A DNA stretch of 64,000 nt from Apostichopus japonicus (taxonomy: Eukaryota; Echinodermata; Holothuroidea; Aspidochirotida; Stichopodidae), in assembly GCF_037975245.1 (NCBI RefSeq), contig NC_092571.1, forward strand, positions 12,593,917 to 12,657,916, read 5' to 3'. The translations under genes and the position numbers were made by a program. Each line of letters starts with the position of its first letter. The first letter of the stretch is position 1. The notes beneath the pieces are model-generated. The model made no database searches. It was given only the letters and a program-made list of their open reading frames with translations, and was not told the origin of the DNA. Below are positions 1 through 11,163 of this stretch, piece by piece.

Positions 1-700
1 ACACCTGTTCTGTATTAAGCCAGGATGGTTGGGTTTTAGAGTTACCTCGTTTGATGGGTTTTAAATTTAATCACCTATTCTGTATGTAACCCGGGATGGT
101 CAGGAATTAGACTGTAAGATTTACTTTGTTTAATGCGGTTTAAATTTCAACACCTGTTCTGTATTTAACCCGGGACGGTCAGGATCTAGACCTTAAGGTT
201 TACCTTCTTTGATGCGGTTTAAACCTGGGATGGTTGAGATTTAAACCGTAAGATTTACTTCGTTTGATTCGGTTTTAACCTGGGATGGTTGGGATTTAAA
301 CTGTAAGATTTACTTTGTTTGATGCGGTTTAAATATAAACACCTGATCTGTATTTAGCCCGGGATGGTTGGAAATAGGACCATAAGATTTACCTTGTTTG
401 ATGCCCAGGGTTTAAATTTAAACACCTGTTTTGTATTTAACCTGAGATGGTCATGATTTAGACTGTAAGATATAATTCCTTTGATGCGGTTTAAATTTAA
501 ACACCTGTTCTGTATTTAATCCGGGACGGTCGGGATTTAGACTGTGAGATTTACCTCGTTTGATGCGGTTTAAACCGGGGACGGTTGGGGTTTAGACCGT
601 AAAATTTACTTCGTTTGATGCGGTTTAAATTTAAACATCCTGAATTGTCGGGATTTAGACGGGTCCGTATGATCCACCTTGCACATTCACCGGGCCAGGC
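1..700. repeat. Satellite/minisatellite array, left-truncated by the window
   Basis: A degenerate tandem repeat carries the recurring word GATGCGGTTTAAA and the segments CACCTGTTCTGTATTTAA and GGGATGGTCGGGATTTAGAC. Starts of the GATGCGGTTT word are about 79, 53, 57, 79, 82, 79 and 55 bases apart. Two unit lengths are therefore mixed: a long form with the CACCTGTTCTG block and a short form without it. The array begins before base 1 and decays after about 700. A short open frame inside it is only repeat sequence. Confidence 0.85.
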
Positions 701-1437
701 TTCAAATTTAACACCAGTTCTGTGTTTTGCCCTGAACAGATGGAACGATTCGCCACCTCACATTAAGCTACTTAACATGAGAAGAGCTAATATCAGCCAT
801 TATAATACCTGTAGGGAGGGGGGGGGGGCCTTGCAACAAGTTTTACTTATTCATAATCAATAATCAGTTGAATATTTAAAAGCTGCTACTTTACAATTTG
901 CAAGGTAATTTCCTCTTTTTTTTTTATAAATTACATCAAGTTCAAGAACTTCCTCTGAGTTGCACTTTCATAATTTTGTACATTTTTGGTTGTATGACAA
1001 TAACATAAAAAAAAACACCAAAACAAAAAAGACCGGGGAAATACAGATAAGAAGTCATGCTTCACTTTGCTCTTATTATATCCAATTTGCCTGATCTAGA
1101 GCTATAGAAAGAAAAAATAAAAATATATATAAAATCCTCCAGAAAATATCTCACACTCAAAATTGGCAAATACATTTCCATGAAATTGTGGTTATTTCGA
1201 GCAATTCATCATTCATTTTGCCTAAAGACTTCAGGAAGTATATTAAATTTGTTTGATGAATTGGCAATTGAAAAATGATCAAAATGAACTTTAAATACCA
1301 TTATATGCTGATTATTGGAATAATTGAGCAAGGCAGTTTGTAATGATTCATTATGTCCTCCTTTAGTACATGAGAGCAGAGATTAATTAGCAGAGTACAA
1401 AATCTGTCTGAGACGATTTGTAGTATCTCAATTTTCC
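701..1437. other. No gene seen; AT-rich unique sequence
   Basis: This stretch has a G-rich run near 815-828 and poly-A/poly-T stretches around 910-1020. I see no open frame, RNA gene or repeat family that can be supported. Confidence 0.5.
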
Positions 1438-1757
1438 ATATATAATAATAATATTAATAATAACATTGAGGATTTATAAAGTGCAGACATATCCACCAAT
1501 AACGGTGCTCAAGGCGCATCACAATATTACCCTGGTCAACGATGATAACCTGTCAAACATAGAGACAATCCCTCCACATGGCAGCAGCTAAACAGCGCCC
1601 AACTAACAGTTAATCTCACAGGTCCCTATTTATACACCTGTAGGGTGAAGAGAGGCAATGGAGATCAAGTGCCTCGCCCAAGGACACAACGTAACGATCT
1701 GGCCAGGACTCGAACATGCAAGCCTTAGATCACAAGTCCACTGCCTTAACCACAATG
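1438..1757 (-). mobile_element. tRNA-derived SINE (copy 1), minus strand
   Basis: Read on the minus strand, it starts with a tRNA-like head containing an internal B box of the form GTTCGAGTCC followed by TGGCC. Next comes a conserved body (GTTGTGTCCTTGGGC, then GTGTATAAATAGGGACC) also present in the copies at 1926, 37218 and 43010. Its 3' end has a LINE-like tail and an ATT/AAT microsatellite. The head has lost a few bases around the A box relative to the copy at 37218. A tRNA head, a conserved body and a LINE-like tail is the standard SINE layout. Confidence 0.8.
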
Positions 1758-2306
1758 GTTTCACACATATATGTAGCAATTATTATGGAACGTTAGTAAC
1801 TGTTTGTAGCTCATACAGTACAAGTTTTTAAAACCCCTATTTGGATTGTGTGAGTACAAAAGCTGTTTTTTATCTTCGGATTGTGTAATTTGACCGTATT
1901 TTCTACACTAACTTATTTTGAAATAATAACCTGTCAAACATAGAGACAATCCCTCCACATGGCAGTGGCTAAACAGAACCCAACTGATAGTTTATCTCAC
2001 AGGTCCCCATTTATACACCTGCAGGGTGAAGAGAGGCAATGGAGATCAAGTGCCTTGCCCAAGGACACAACATAATGATCTGGCCAGGACTCGAACATGC
2101 AAGCCTTAGATCACAAGTCCACTGCCTTTATCCACTTGACCACAATGCTTTCACACAAATATGTAGCAATTATTATGGAACTGTAGTAACTGTTTGTAGC
2201 TCATACAAGTTTTTAAAACCCCTATTTGGATTGTGTGAGTACAAAAGCTGTTTTTTATCTTCGGATTGTGTAATTTGACCGTATTTTCTACACATACTTA
2301 AATTTT
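1545..2306. repeat. Tandem segmental duplication, unit about 381 bp
   Basis: Unit 1 (about 1545-1925) and unit 2 (about 1926-2306) are near-identical direct repeats. Each contains most of a SINE (minus strand) followed by the same unique flank ending near CCGTATTTTCTACAC. The left breakpoint falls inside the SINE, so the second unit lacks the SINE 3' tail. This shows the duplication happened after SINE insertion. Confidence 0.85.
1926..2148 (-). mobile_element. SINE copy 2, 3'-truncated by duplication
   Basis: This copy is nearly identical to the one ending at 1757, but it lacks the 3' tail because it arose by tandem duplication rather than retroposition. Its tRNA head is more complete: the minus strand reads TGGTCAAGTGGATAAAGG at the A-box region. 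An open frame on the plus strand over this block is repeat sequence, not a gene. Confidence 0.8.
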
Positions 2307-3203
2307 GAAATGTGACACCAGATAAATTATTTGCACTGATGTGTAAATTCTCCTACTATAGAGATAGATATGAAGGGATGGACGGATGGATGGATGGAGG
2401 AATATAAATATTGTTTTCCGCCAAACCCTTCTACCTGTGTCGTTGATCTCTTGCATGTAAAGCTTAGCAAAACTCATTTTGATAGAACCTCTCAAAAGTT
2501 TTCTCTTTCTCTTCCCTCGATAATAGTTTCAACGTCTTCTTCTCGAGTCACAGGACGAATCGTCCCGTCCTAATTTGATCATTTTTCCGCAGCGTCTGGT
2601 AAAAGAAGTCTGAGTCGAATACACGTAACCTTGCAATAAAAAATTACCTTTCAAATCATTTTTTCTTTTAATTTTTTGTCTCTTTTCTTGTCATGCTAAA
2701 ATTTCTGGAGTGGTTCGAGGAATATTAACAGACATAAAATTTACATTACTCAACCTGTATTTATTAATACGTTGTCATTGCGAAATGCAAATGTATGTTA
2801 AGTTTTGACCTGCCTTCATGTTCTGAAAGGGATTTATGATACCGGATAAAAGAAAAAAAGAATAAAGGAAAAATTAAAGTGCATATCTTTCATTGATTTG
2901 ACCAGCATTATAATGGTGTTTTAAACCACTGCTGTATAATAATATTCATTTTGACAATTAGGGATTATTTCCTTTTTATGTTAAGAAACAAGTGTTGATT
3001 TCTGTTCCCCCTGAAGATCGAACACTGGAGCAAGTTCAGATATGAGTCTCGTCAGAAAAGTCATATCTAGTTTGGTTTGTGAGGTCATGGCAAGGACAAA
3101 TACTGCATATGCTATAAACTAGGACACATTGTGACTTCTCTGGAGCTATTTGGTCCAGTATGATTCATATCACTTTTTCTTGTTTATTATTATGATTTGT
3201 GCT
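2307..3203. other. No gene seen
   Basis: Mostly unique AT-rich sequence with a short GGAT-type simple repeat near 2375-2400. Overlapping short open frames on both strands at 2298-2573 show no recognisable motif. Confidence 0.5.
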
Positions 3204-3207
3204 TTAA

Positions 3208-3565
3208 AGGGAGTGCAGACTCGCACACAAAGAAACATCTGATGCCGGTAATCTGACCTAGTTTCGAATGAGGTGTAACAGAAGTGTTAGACACCACCAT
3301 TGATCCCAGAAAATACACACACAGCTTGCTACTGTCGGTAATTAGACACTAGTGTACAGTCAATAGATACAGCTACGGTCAATACCCACAACACAGTGTA
3401 CATAGCAGCGATGTGCATCTCAGGTCTAGATAAAAGATAACAAGGTATCACGTTTCATTACTGTCTGCATTTTGCAGCTACAAGAAGAAAACTTCACATG
3501 CAAGCAACAGAAAGTTAACTTTTTTTCAGAGGGCGGCCACGGTTTGGGGCGAGTCTTCAATGCCT
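3208..3565 (+). mobile_element. TTAA-type MITE family A, copy 1 (T2/Kolobok-like)
   Basis: A 358-bp element is flanked by the target duplication TTAA at 3204-3207 and 3566-3569. The right end reads GAGTCTTCAATGCCT, the inverse of the family's left terminus AGGCATTGAAGACTC. The left end here is a slightly mutated version, AGGGAGTGCAGACTC. The interior matches copies at 20482 and 38660 (same strand) and 5869 (inverted). TTAA duplications with AGG-initial termini match the T2-type MITEs attributed to Kolobok transposases. That assignment is by motif only. Confidence 0.85.
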
Positions 3566-3710
3566 TTAATGTTCAGTTTTATATGAATTTGACAAGACTG
3601 CAGGGATACCTTCAGCACTGTTTATAAGTCACTGTACATATTCACTGTTCTGCTCTGTTCTGTTGTGTAGAAGTCAAGATTATTGTGACACACCTCTGTT
3701 ACAAAGTTAA

Positions 3711-3958
3711 AGGTAGTCAGTATAGGCCCCAAATTATAGCATGCTATAATTGTTAGAAGTTTTCAAAATGCACTTAACTGGAGGTCTTTACTCTCCAAAT
3801 TGCTCTCAGACAGTTTTAAGGCACACACTGTAAGATGACTGAATCTCCCTGTGAGGAAAATTACCTGGAAGGTTGTAATAAAAAACAGTTTTAATAATAT
3901 TGACCAAAGGTGACCATATTTGAATATCTAGCATATTTGGGGCCAGTACAACATACCT
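3711..3958 (+). mobile_element. TTAA-type MITE family B, copy 1
   Basis: A 248-bp element is bounded by TTAA at 3707-3710 and 3959-3962. Its imperfect terminal inverted repeats read AGGTAGTCAGTATAGGCCCC at the left and, on the opposite strand, AGGTATGTTGTACTGGCCCC at the right. A second copy with the same ends and interior is at 33749-33994. It has no coding capacity. Confidence 0.85.
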
Positions 3959-4060
3959 TTAATAAACTTGTCAACCTTAATTCTGTTTTAAAATCTGCTA
4001 TGTTTACACAAATATTGTCAATTCTGACTTATAGATACTATAATAATTAAAATATAAGAG

Positions 4061-4124
4061 TGTTTTTGTGTTGCATTAGTGCCATAGATTTGGTGCTATG
4101 TAAGTCTCATTTATTATTATTATA
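4061..4124 (+). mobile_element. LINE 3' tail fragment
   Basis: The segment TTTGGTGCTATGTAAGTCTC followed by an ATT microsatellite closely matches the 3' end of the LINE at 42830-42892. It is probably a severely 5'-truncated LINE insertion, although a SINE tail is possible. Confidence 0.6.
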
Positions 4125-4489
4125 GAAACAGATAAGACATTGTCAGCATAATGGTGAAGTAAAAGTTTTAACTTAAAATTCTTGATGAGCACTCACTCTT
4201 AAAGTTAAACGGATCCACACCGGCATAAACCAATTACCAGAACCACGCTAACGTTAACTGCGTGGAGCGATTTTGCCATTTTGAACCCGTACCAATTCTT
4301 TTTCTTCTTTTTTTTTTTTTAAATTAAATGAGATCAAAGCACTTTCTTATTTGTCTTAAAAGTCTAAAAAAAAAATAATGATAATAAAAATAAAGAAAGA
4401 AGGTGACATGAATGCTCTTTGTCAGATAAAGGGACAATTAATAAAAGTTGTTAATTCGTCCTTTGTTTTAACAATCAGAACACATCTGT

Positions 4490-4870
4490 TAAAGGTCTTT
4501 GGGCTTAACATGTCGTAAAAGTTCGGTTGACGTCAGAAACGTCTGGTTCTGTCGGACGTTAAGAGCGCACTCGGTGGAACGGAGAGCATTTAGAAATTAA
4601 TGAAGCATCTCCTCGTACGAAGGAACGAAAAAAAAAAGGAGAAAAACCACAAAAAAAGAAGAAAGATCCGACGCCGATATATTTTTATCTAGAGCTCGGC
4701 AGACGGATAAAAGTTTCGGAGCGAAATATATATATTTTTTTCAAAAGTCGTGAACTCAAATCAAATTAACATAGTTTGAAATTTATATGTATAATCGTCA
4801 AGATGAAGCTTTCATGGTCAGCATTAAAGCAGATTTAGTTTAGTTTTATTTTTCCTTTTTTCTTTTACAG
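4490..4870. promoter_or_regulatory. CpG-containing unique segment with a CRE palindrome
   Basis: A TGACGTCA palindrome lies at 4528-4535 in a segment noticeably richer in CG dinucleotides than its surroundings. A regulatory role for the block is inference. The motif alone is weak evidence, and the same palindrome also occurs inside a transposon in this window. Confidence 0.2.
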
Positions 4871-4917
4871 CTTATAGTTCGAAACGGCAACCTTGAAATT
4901 CTGCTGCAAATTCAGCC
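4871..4917 (+). other. Possible 47-bp internal exon
   Basis: A pyrimidine-rich stretch ending TTTCTTTTACAG sits immediately before 4871, and a strong donor GTAAGTG starts at 4918. The 47 bases between are open and translate to LIVRNGNLEILLQIQP in one frame. Paired good splice sites this close are suggestive, but no partner exon or homology is recognised. Chance pairing is quite possible. Confidence 0.2.
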
Positions 4918-5868
4918 GTAAGTGCCTTTTAACTTATTACTAGTTGGATGTACACTTTAATCAGTCTTCTGTATGTGTGTGAGATAATGCACTGTAGTTT
5001 TTTTTGGGGGGGGGGGGCATGTATGTGAGTGCAAATCCACAGGTATGATGAGCGCTGGTCTAAGTCTAGATGATCAGGTCCCAAGTGTGATTTTTACAAG
5101 GTTTGACGAGGAAAATTAATATAAAGCGGCCGGCATACATGTGTGAGAGTGCGAAGTGTCCCGTAATTATCTCAACAGCTACTGTACCTTGGAACTTAAA
5201 TTTGACGAGAAATTTACTCAGCTGAAAGCGCGGCTTATCTAACAGATCCAAAACCAACTGGGACACTATTATATATCCACGTGGAACTTCATGTACGGGT
5301 ACATGATTTTGAGTACAAAGTGTTGAGTACATTCACGATGATTCAGGGTACAATGATATAAACTTCTTGATCATCGCGCCTTTGAAAAAGAACGACGTCG
5401 GCTGTAAATCAAGTTACCTTTTTTGAACTTGACAAAAAAGTTGGATGGACCAATTTTGACATTATATTCTTTAATGTGTGTCGATAAGAAAGCCTTAAGT
5501 AATTAGTACAAGTTTGAGTACAAACAATTGAGTACATTAGTACAACTAGGCCTAGCTTGTGTTATTATTTCATGAATTTCTAGATGACCTTTGATAAATA
5601 GACAATTTGTAACTTTTTGCCTCAATGGATTTAATTTTTGGATGCTCTTAAATACAGGCTTATATTCTCTCATGTGTGTGTGAGATTTGCATTGACTAGT
5701 ACATATAAGACCATATGTGGTAAATATTAGAACAAATGTGAGTACATTATAGCGCTGATCCCCAGAGTGTAAACTCTACTGTATAACGTAAGACCTTGCA
5801 TATATATGGGTAAAAATGCCTGAATAATCGTTGAAATTTCAACTTCATATGAATCAGCTTTTAAGGCC
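4918..5868. other. No supported gene; contains scattered GAGTACA words
   Basis: A poly-G run lies at 5006-5017. A minus-strand open frame at 5066-5332 (88 codons) has no recognisable motif. The word GAGTACA recurs through the region and continues to about 6500. Confidence 0.4.
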
Positions 5869-6180
5869 TTAAAGCGGCCATCTGAAAAAGTTAACTTTCC
5901 GTCGCTACAAAATGCAGACAGTATAACGTGATACCTTGTTACCTTTAGCTGGACCTGAGATGTCCATCCCTGTATCGTTTGTACACTGTGCTGTGGGTAT
6001 TGACCGCAGCTGTATGTACTGACTGTACACTAGTGTCTAATTACCAATGGTAGCAAGCTGTGTGTTTGTAATTTCTGGGAATGATGGTGGTGTCTTACAC
6101 TTCTGTTACACCTTTTTCGAAACTAGGTCAGATTACCGGCATTAGACGTTTCTTTTTGCGCAAGTCTTTATTTAGTGCCT
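5869..6180 (-). mobile_element. TTAA-type MITE family A, copy 2, inverted
   Basis: This is the reverse complement of the family A interior, recognisable by AAAGTTAAC near the left and CTAGGTCAGATTACCGGCAT near the right. The right boundary ends TAGTGCCT followed by TTAA at 6181-6184. The left side lacks the expected terminal inverted repeat, and TTAA occurs at both 5861 and 5869. That end was therefore deleted or rearranged. Confidence 0.75.
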
Positions 6181-6184
6181 TTAA

Positions 6185-6707
6185 TTTATAACTTCAAATA
6201 TAGATCAATCCACCTATACTCTTGTTCTAACTTTGCTATATAGACATGTTTGAAACAAAGTCAGAGTACAATTCCAGTTCTATCACAAACGTACCAGACA
6301 GAATTTAGACTTTTTAAGTCTTCATTTTTAAGCATAACAAGCAGGATTATGTGTTTAATGACTTATTAATTGTCTAATGCCTTAGGAATACTTAATTAAC
6401 AAATTCAATACCATTATCATGAGCATGCATGCCCTAGCTACGATACACAAACATGTATTTCGAAAAATGAGTACAAAATTACAAGTCCTCGAAAATATGA
6501 GTACAAACATGTTAGAACTGTACTGCAACATTGCAAGCCGTACAATATGCGCAGCATTGCGTTGATTTGGTTCTGTTTATGATCAGGTATACATGTTCTT
6601 GTACGGGCATGTTTGCTATCTCCAGAATTCAGTGTCTTTATTATCTACCTCCCAACTCCCTCCCCACCCCCTCTCTTACCCCCTCCCCCACCCCCACCAC
6701 AATAACC
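6185..6707. other. No gene seen
   Basis: Unique AT-rich sequence followed by a C-rich tract near 6655-6700. A 79-codon open frame at 6531-6770 runs through the C-rich tract and looks spurious. Confidence 0.4.
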
Positions 6708-8640
6708 TTGATGTACGGTAAACAACAAATCCGATACATATGCAGACCTCCTTCGTTACAATGCTGGTAAACTTGAAATTCCTGGTGTACGGTTCCTGTT
6801 AATTGCAGAAGACGGTTACTGCAATGCCTCTGAGTGATTTCTTGTATATAAGAGGATGATGAAAAGTACGGTCCTACCTCTTCTAGATTCGAATGTGTTT
6901 TTATGTGATATGGGTTTTATTCTTTCATTGACTGCATGCATGCATGCATGCAGAACGTGATAAAATATTAATTTTATATGACACTAAATCTAACTTTTGA
7001 ATCGACTATTTGGAGTGCAAGTTCAATAATGTTCATCACACTATACACAGATTGTATGCTGATCAGATTTAGCAGCACTGGAATTGATTTTGACAATTAT
7101 ATATTGTACAAATGTTTCTAAAATTCCAGAACATTTTGTAGTTGACCGCTGTAGCTTAACTTTCCCTCTCATATGCCAAGAAATGATCAAGTTTAATCAA
7201 AGTGGAAAATATTGCACATATCTCAAGTTACCACAATTTGCAAGTTACATGGGAGACATTTCTACAATGAAAATGCTAGGAGGTGGTGGGGGGTAGGAGG
7301 GGTGGGGGGAGCAGGCCAGTCTGAGCGATGAAATGTCTAGAATCGCCCAGATGGAATTATTTACCTATTTTACCTAATAGGATTTTTTCAGGAGTGTGCA
7401 GTCTAATAGTTTGAGCAAACACGTCAGTATTATGATCATTGCAATATATTCAAGTTGTTAAGGTAAATGGTAACAAGTTTGGGACTATAATTATCCCAGA
7501 AAAAAGGGTTGCTTCATAGGTAGTAATTTTAATATAGGATTAATGGACCAATTTTAATTTTTTTGGTGAGAAACTGGTGAATTTGAAAACCAGATTTCTA
7601 CAAGAAGAAAACGTTGAATGGGGACAATTTTCAAATGGTTAGAAATGAGAGAAATAATAAATACAAGGAAAATGTATCAAAATCTGCATTACTCAGACAG
7701 CACCTTTTTTTAATGACACCGTCTGTACACTACTCAGACAGCACCTGTTTTTATTAACTGGCACCGTCTGTACACTACTCAGATAACAACTGGATTACTA
7801 TCTGGCACCGTCTGTGTAGTTAACTGACACCTCCTGTTTACTAACGACACCACCTATGTAACTAATGACAGCACAGGTCTGCTAATTCCTCACACCCCCA
7901 TGTGTAACCTACTGTAAACACCTACTTAAACCAACTGTGTGTATTATCAATAGCACCTGTTTTCTAATGACACCACATATGCAGTTCTACACACTACTAA
8001 AAACACCTGCTTACTGCTGAAACCAACTGTATTTTACTAACAGCAACTATTAGCTATATCGAGACCATCTGTTTATGTAGTATTTACCAACACCACCTCA
8101 ATGTTTACCATCAAAACCACCATCGAACACCTTTCAAAAACTCAGTTTATAGGTATTTCGTTTTAATTTCTAGAGAACATATTCTCATGATGAGCGTAAA
8201 AATAAATTTACTCCAGTATACGTCTGTTGTTGGGCCGTTTGTAATCTCAATTCAAATTAAATTTGCCAGGTATTTTTTTATTTGCTTTTAATTAAATCTA
8301 TTGGGATGACATTACACATGTACTAAAACAATGAGATTGTTTACTAGAGCCTGTAATTCGACCATGCACTGTGTACATGACTTACAGACGAGAGCGGGTC
8401 GCAGATTTCTCGGAATTTTGAAAACAAATGCTGTTTTCTTCGCCGATCTGTCAAATTGCACCTTTGTCGAACCTCGGAACGGATGATCGTTCTGTTCAGA
8501 TGAACTCTCCATCACCCGTGTTGGTTGTACACATCTTTAATTTGAACATGCAGCAATAAAAATAGCACAAATCAATTTTGAAAAGGTAAAAAATAAAAAT
8601 GTGAAGGAGAAAGATTTTAGTCTGCAACTCACAGCCAATT
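6708..8640. repeat. Segmental tandem duplication, unit 1
   Basis: The block begins TTGATGTACGGTAAACAAC and ends CTCACAGCCAATTTGA. Both ends recur in the same order in unit 2. Shared landmarks include a GCATGCAT run, ACACTATACACAGATTG, TTCCTCACACCCCCATG and a roughly 300-bp end block at 8310-8640. The block has only a few degenerate copies of the 42-bp repeat, near 7690-7830. No coding function is apparent. Short open frames such as 8312-8515 (minus) recur in unit 2 only because the DNA is duplicated. Confidence 0.85.
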
Positions 8641-11163
8641 TGATGTACTGTAAACAACAAATCCAATACATATGCAGACCTCTTTCATTACAATGCGGGT
8701 AAAAGTGAAATGCTTGGCGTACGGTTCCTGTTAATTGCAGAAGAAGGTTACTGCAATGCCTCTGAGTGATTTCTTAAAAGTATATATTAAGAGGATGATG
8801 AAAGTACCGTGCTACCTCTTCTAGATTTGAATGTGTTTTTATGTGATATGGATTTTATTATTTTCATTGACTACATGCATGCGTGCAGAACGTTAAAATA
8901 TTAATTTTATACGACACTAAATCTTACTTGTGAATCGACTATTTGGAGTGCATGTTCAATAATGTTCATCACACTATACACAGATTGTATGCTGATCAGA
9001 TTTAGCAGCACTGGAATTGATTTTGACGATTATGTATTGTACCTATGTTTTTAAAATTCCAGAACATTTTGTAGTTGACCGCTGTAGCTGAACTTATTCA
9101 CTACTCAGACCATTTGTATACTACTGAGAGCAATCCTGTTCACATGATACCATCAGAATAATATTTTGAACACCACTTTACTAGCACCAAGCATCTGTAT
9201 ACAATCCACATCACCTGTTGTAATGACACCATCATGTATACTACTCAGACAGCACCTGGTTTACTAACTGGCACCATCTGTACACTATTCAGATAGCACC
9301 TGTTTGTAAATGACACCATCTGTACACTACTCAGACAGCACCTGTTTGTAAATGACACCATCTGTACACTGCTCAGACAGCACCTGTTTGTAAATGACAC
9401 CATCTGTACACTACTCAGACAGCACCTGTTTGTAAATGACACCATCTGTACACTACTCAGATAGCACCTGTTTGTAATTACACCATCTGTACACTATTCA
9501 GACAGCACCTGTTTGTAAATGACACCATCTCTACACTACTCAGACTGCACCTGTTTGTAATTGACACCATCTGTACACTACTCAGACAGCACCTGTTTGT
9601 AAATGACACCATCTGTACACTACTCAGATAGCACCTGTTTGTAATTGACACCATCTGTACACTACTCAGACAGCACCTTTTTGTAAATGACACCATCTGT
9701 ACACTACTCAGGCAGCACCTTTTTGTAATTGACACCATCTGTACACTACTCAGACAGCACCTGTTGTAAATGACACCATCTCTACACTACTCAGACAGCA
9801 CCTGTTTGTAATTGACACCATCTGTACACTACTCAGACAGCACCTGTTTGTAAATGACACCATCTGTACACTACTCAGATAGCACCTGTTTGTAATTGAC
9901 ACCATCTGTACACTACTCAGACAGCACCTTTTTGTAAATGACACCATCTGTACACTACTCAGGCAGCACCTTTTTGTAATTGACACCATCTGTACACTAT
10001 TCAGACAGCACCTGTTGTAAATGACACCATCTCTGCACTACTCAGACAGCACCTGTTTGTAATTGACACCATCTGTACACTACTCAGACAGCACCTGTTT
10101 GTAAATGACACCATCTGTACACTACTCAGATAGCACCTGTTTGTAATTGACACCATCTTTACACTACTCAGACAGCACCTGTTTGTAAATGACACCATCT
10201 GTACACTACTCAGATAGCACCTGTTTGTAAATGACACCATCTGTACACTACTCAGACAGCACCTTTTTGTAAATGACACCATCTGTACACTATTCAGATA
10301 GCACCTGTTCTTACTTACTTGCACCATCTGTTTACTTAACTGAAAGCTCCTAGTTACTAATGACACCATCTGTGTAACTAATGACAGCACCTATTAATTC
10401 CTCACACCCCCATGTGTAACCTACTGTAAACACCTACTTACACCAACTGTGTCTATTATCAATAGCACCTGTTTACTAATGACACCACATCTATACACAC
10501 TACTGAGAAGTGAGAACACCTGCTTACTGCTGAAACCAACTGTATTTTGTATTTTACTAACAGCAACTATTACCTATCGAGACCATCTGTTTATGTAGTA
10601 TTAACCAACACCACCTCAGTGTTTACCATCAAAACCACCATCAAACACCTTTCAAAAATTCAATTAGATATTTCATGATAATTTCTAGAGAACATATTCT
10701 CATCATGAGCATAAAAATTAAATTTACTTCAGTAAAATTTTCTGGTGTTGCGCCGTTTGTAATCTCAATTCAAATTAAATCTGCCCGGTATATTTTTTAA
10801 TTTATTTTTTCATTAAATCTATTGGGATGACATTACACATGTACTAAAACAATGAGATTGTTTACTAGAGCCTGTAATTTCACCATGCACTGTGTACATG
10901 ACTTACAGACGAGAGCGGGTCGCAGATTTCTCAGAATTTTGAAATCAAATGCTGTTTTTTTCGCCGATCTGTCAAACTGCACCTTTGTCGAACCTTGGAA
11001 CGGACGATCGTTCAGTTCAGATGAACTCTCCATCACCCGTGTTGGTTGAACATATCTTTAATTTGAACATGCAGCAATAAAAATAGCACAAATCAATTTT
11101 GTAAAGGTAAAAAATAAAAATGTGAAGAAGAAAGATTTTACTCTGCAACTCACAGCCAATTTG
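8641..11163. repeat. Segmental tandem duplication, unit 2 with expanded minisatellite
   Basis: A direct duplicate of 6708-8640 begins exactly at the junction CCAATTTGATGTAC and ends CCAATTTGA at about 11163. It lacks the roughly 500 bp corresponding to 7160-7680 of unit 1. In that position it carries about 1.1 kb of 42-bp tandem repeats. The unit is therefore longer than its partner (about 2.5 versus 1.9 kb). Confidence 0.85.
9240..10330. repeat. 42-bp minisatellite with higher-order structure
   Basis: The unit is about 42 bp and contains CTGTACACTACTCAGACAGC and CACCTGTTTGTAAATGACAC. About 26 copies alternate between variants (CAGACAGC/CAGATAGC and GTAAATG/GTAATTG). Blocks of six units repeat with a period of about 251 bp, one base short of 6x42, because one unit in each block is shortened. 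The minus strand stays open as repeats of MVSFTNRCCLSSVQ because 42 is a multiple of three. Nothing suggests that this is a real protein. Confidence 0.9.

Noticed and set aside
9245-10390. Minus-strand open frames of 66-129 codons with repeated MVSFTNRCCLSSVQ
   Set aside because: These follow automatically from a 42-bp repeat lacking a stop in that frame. Copies are interrupted wherever a unit is one base short, and no promoter or homologous protein is evident.
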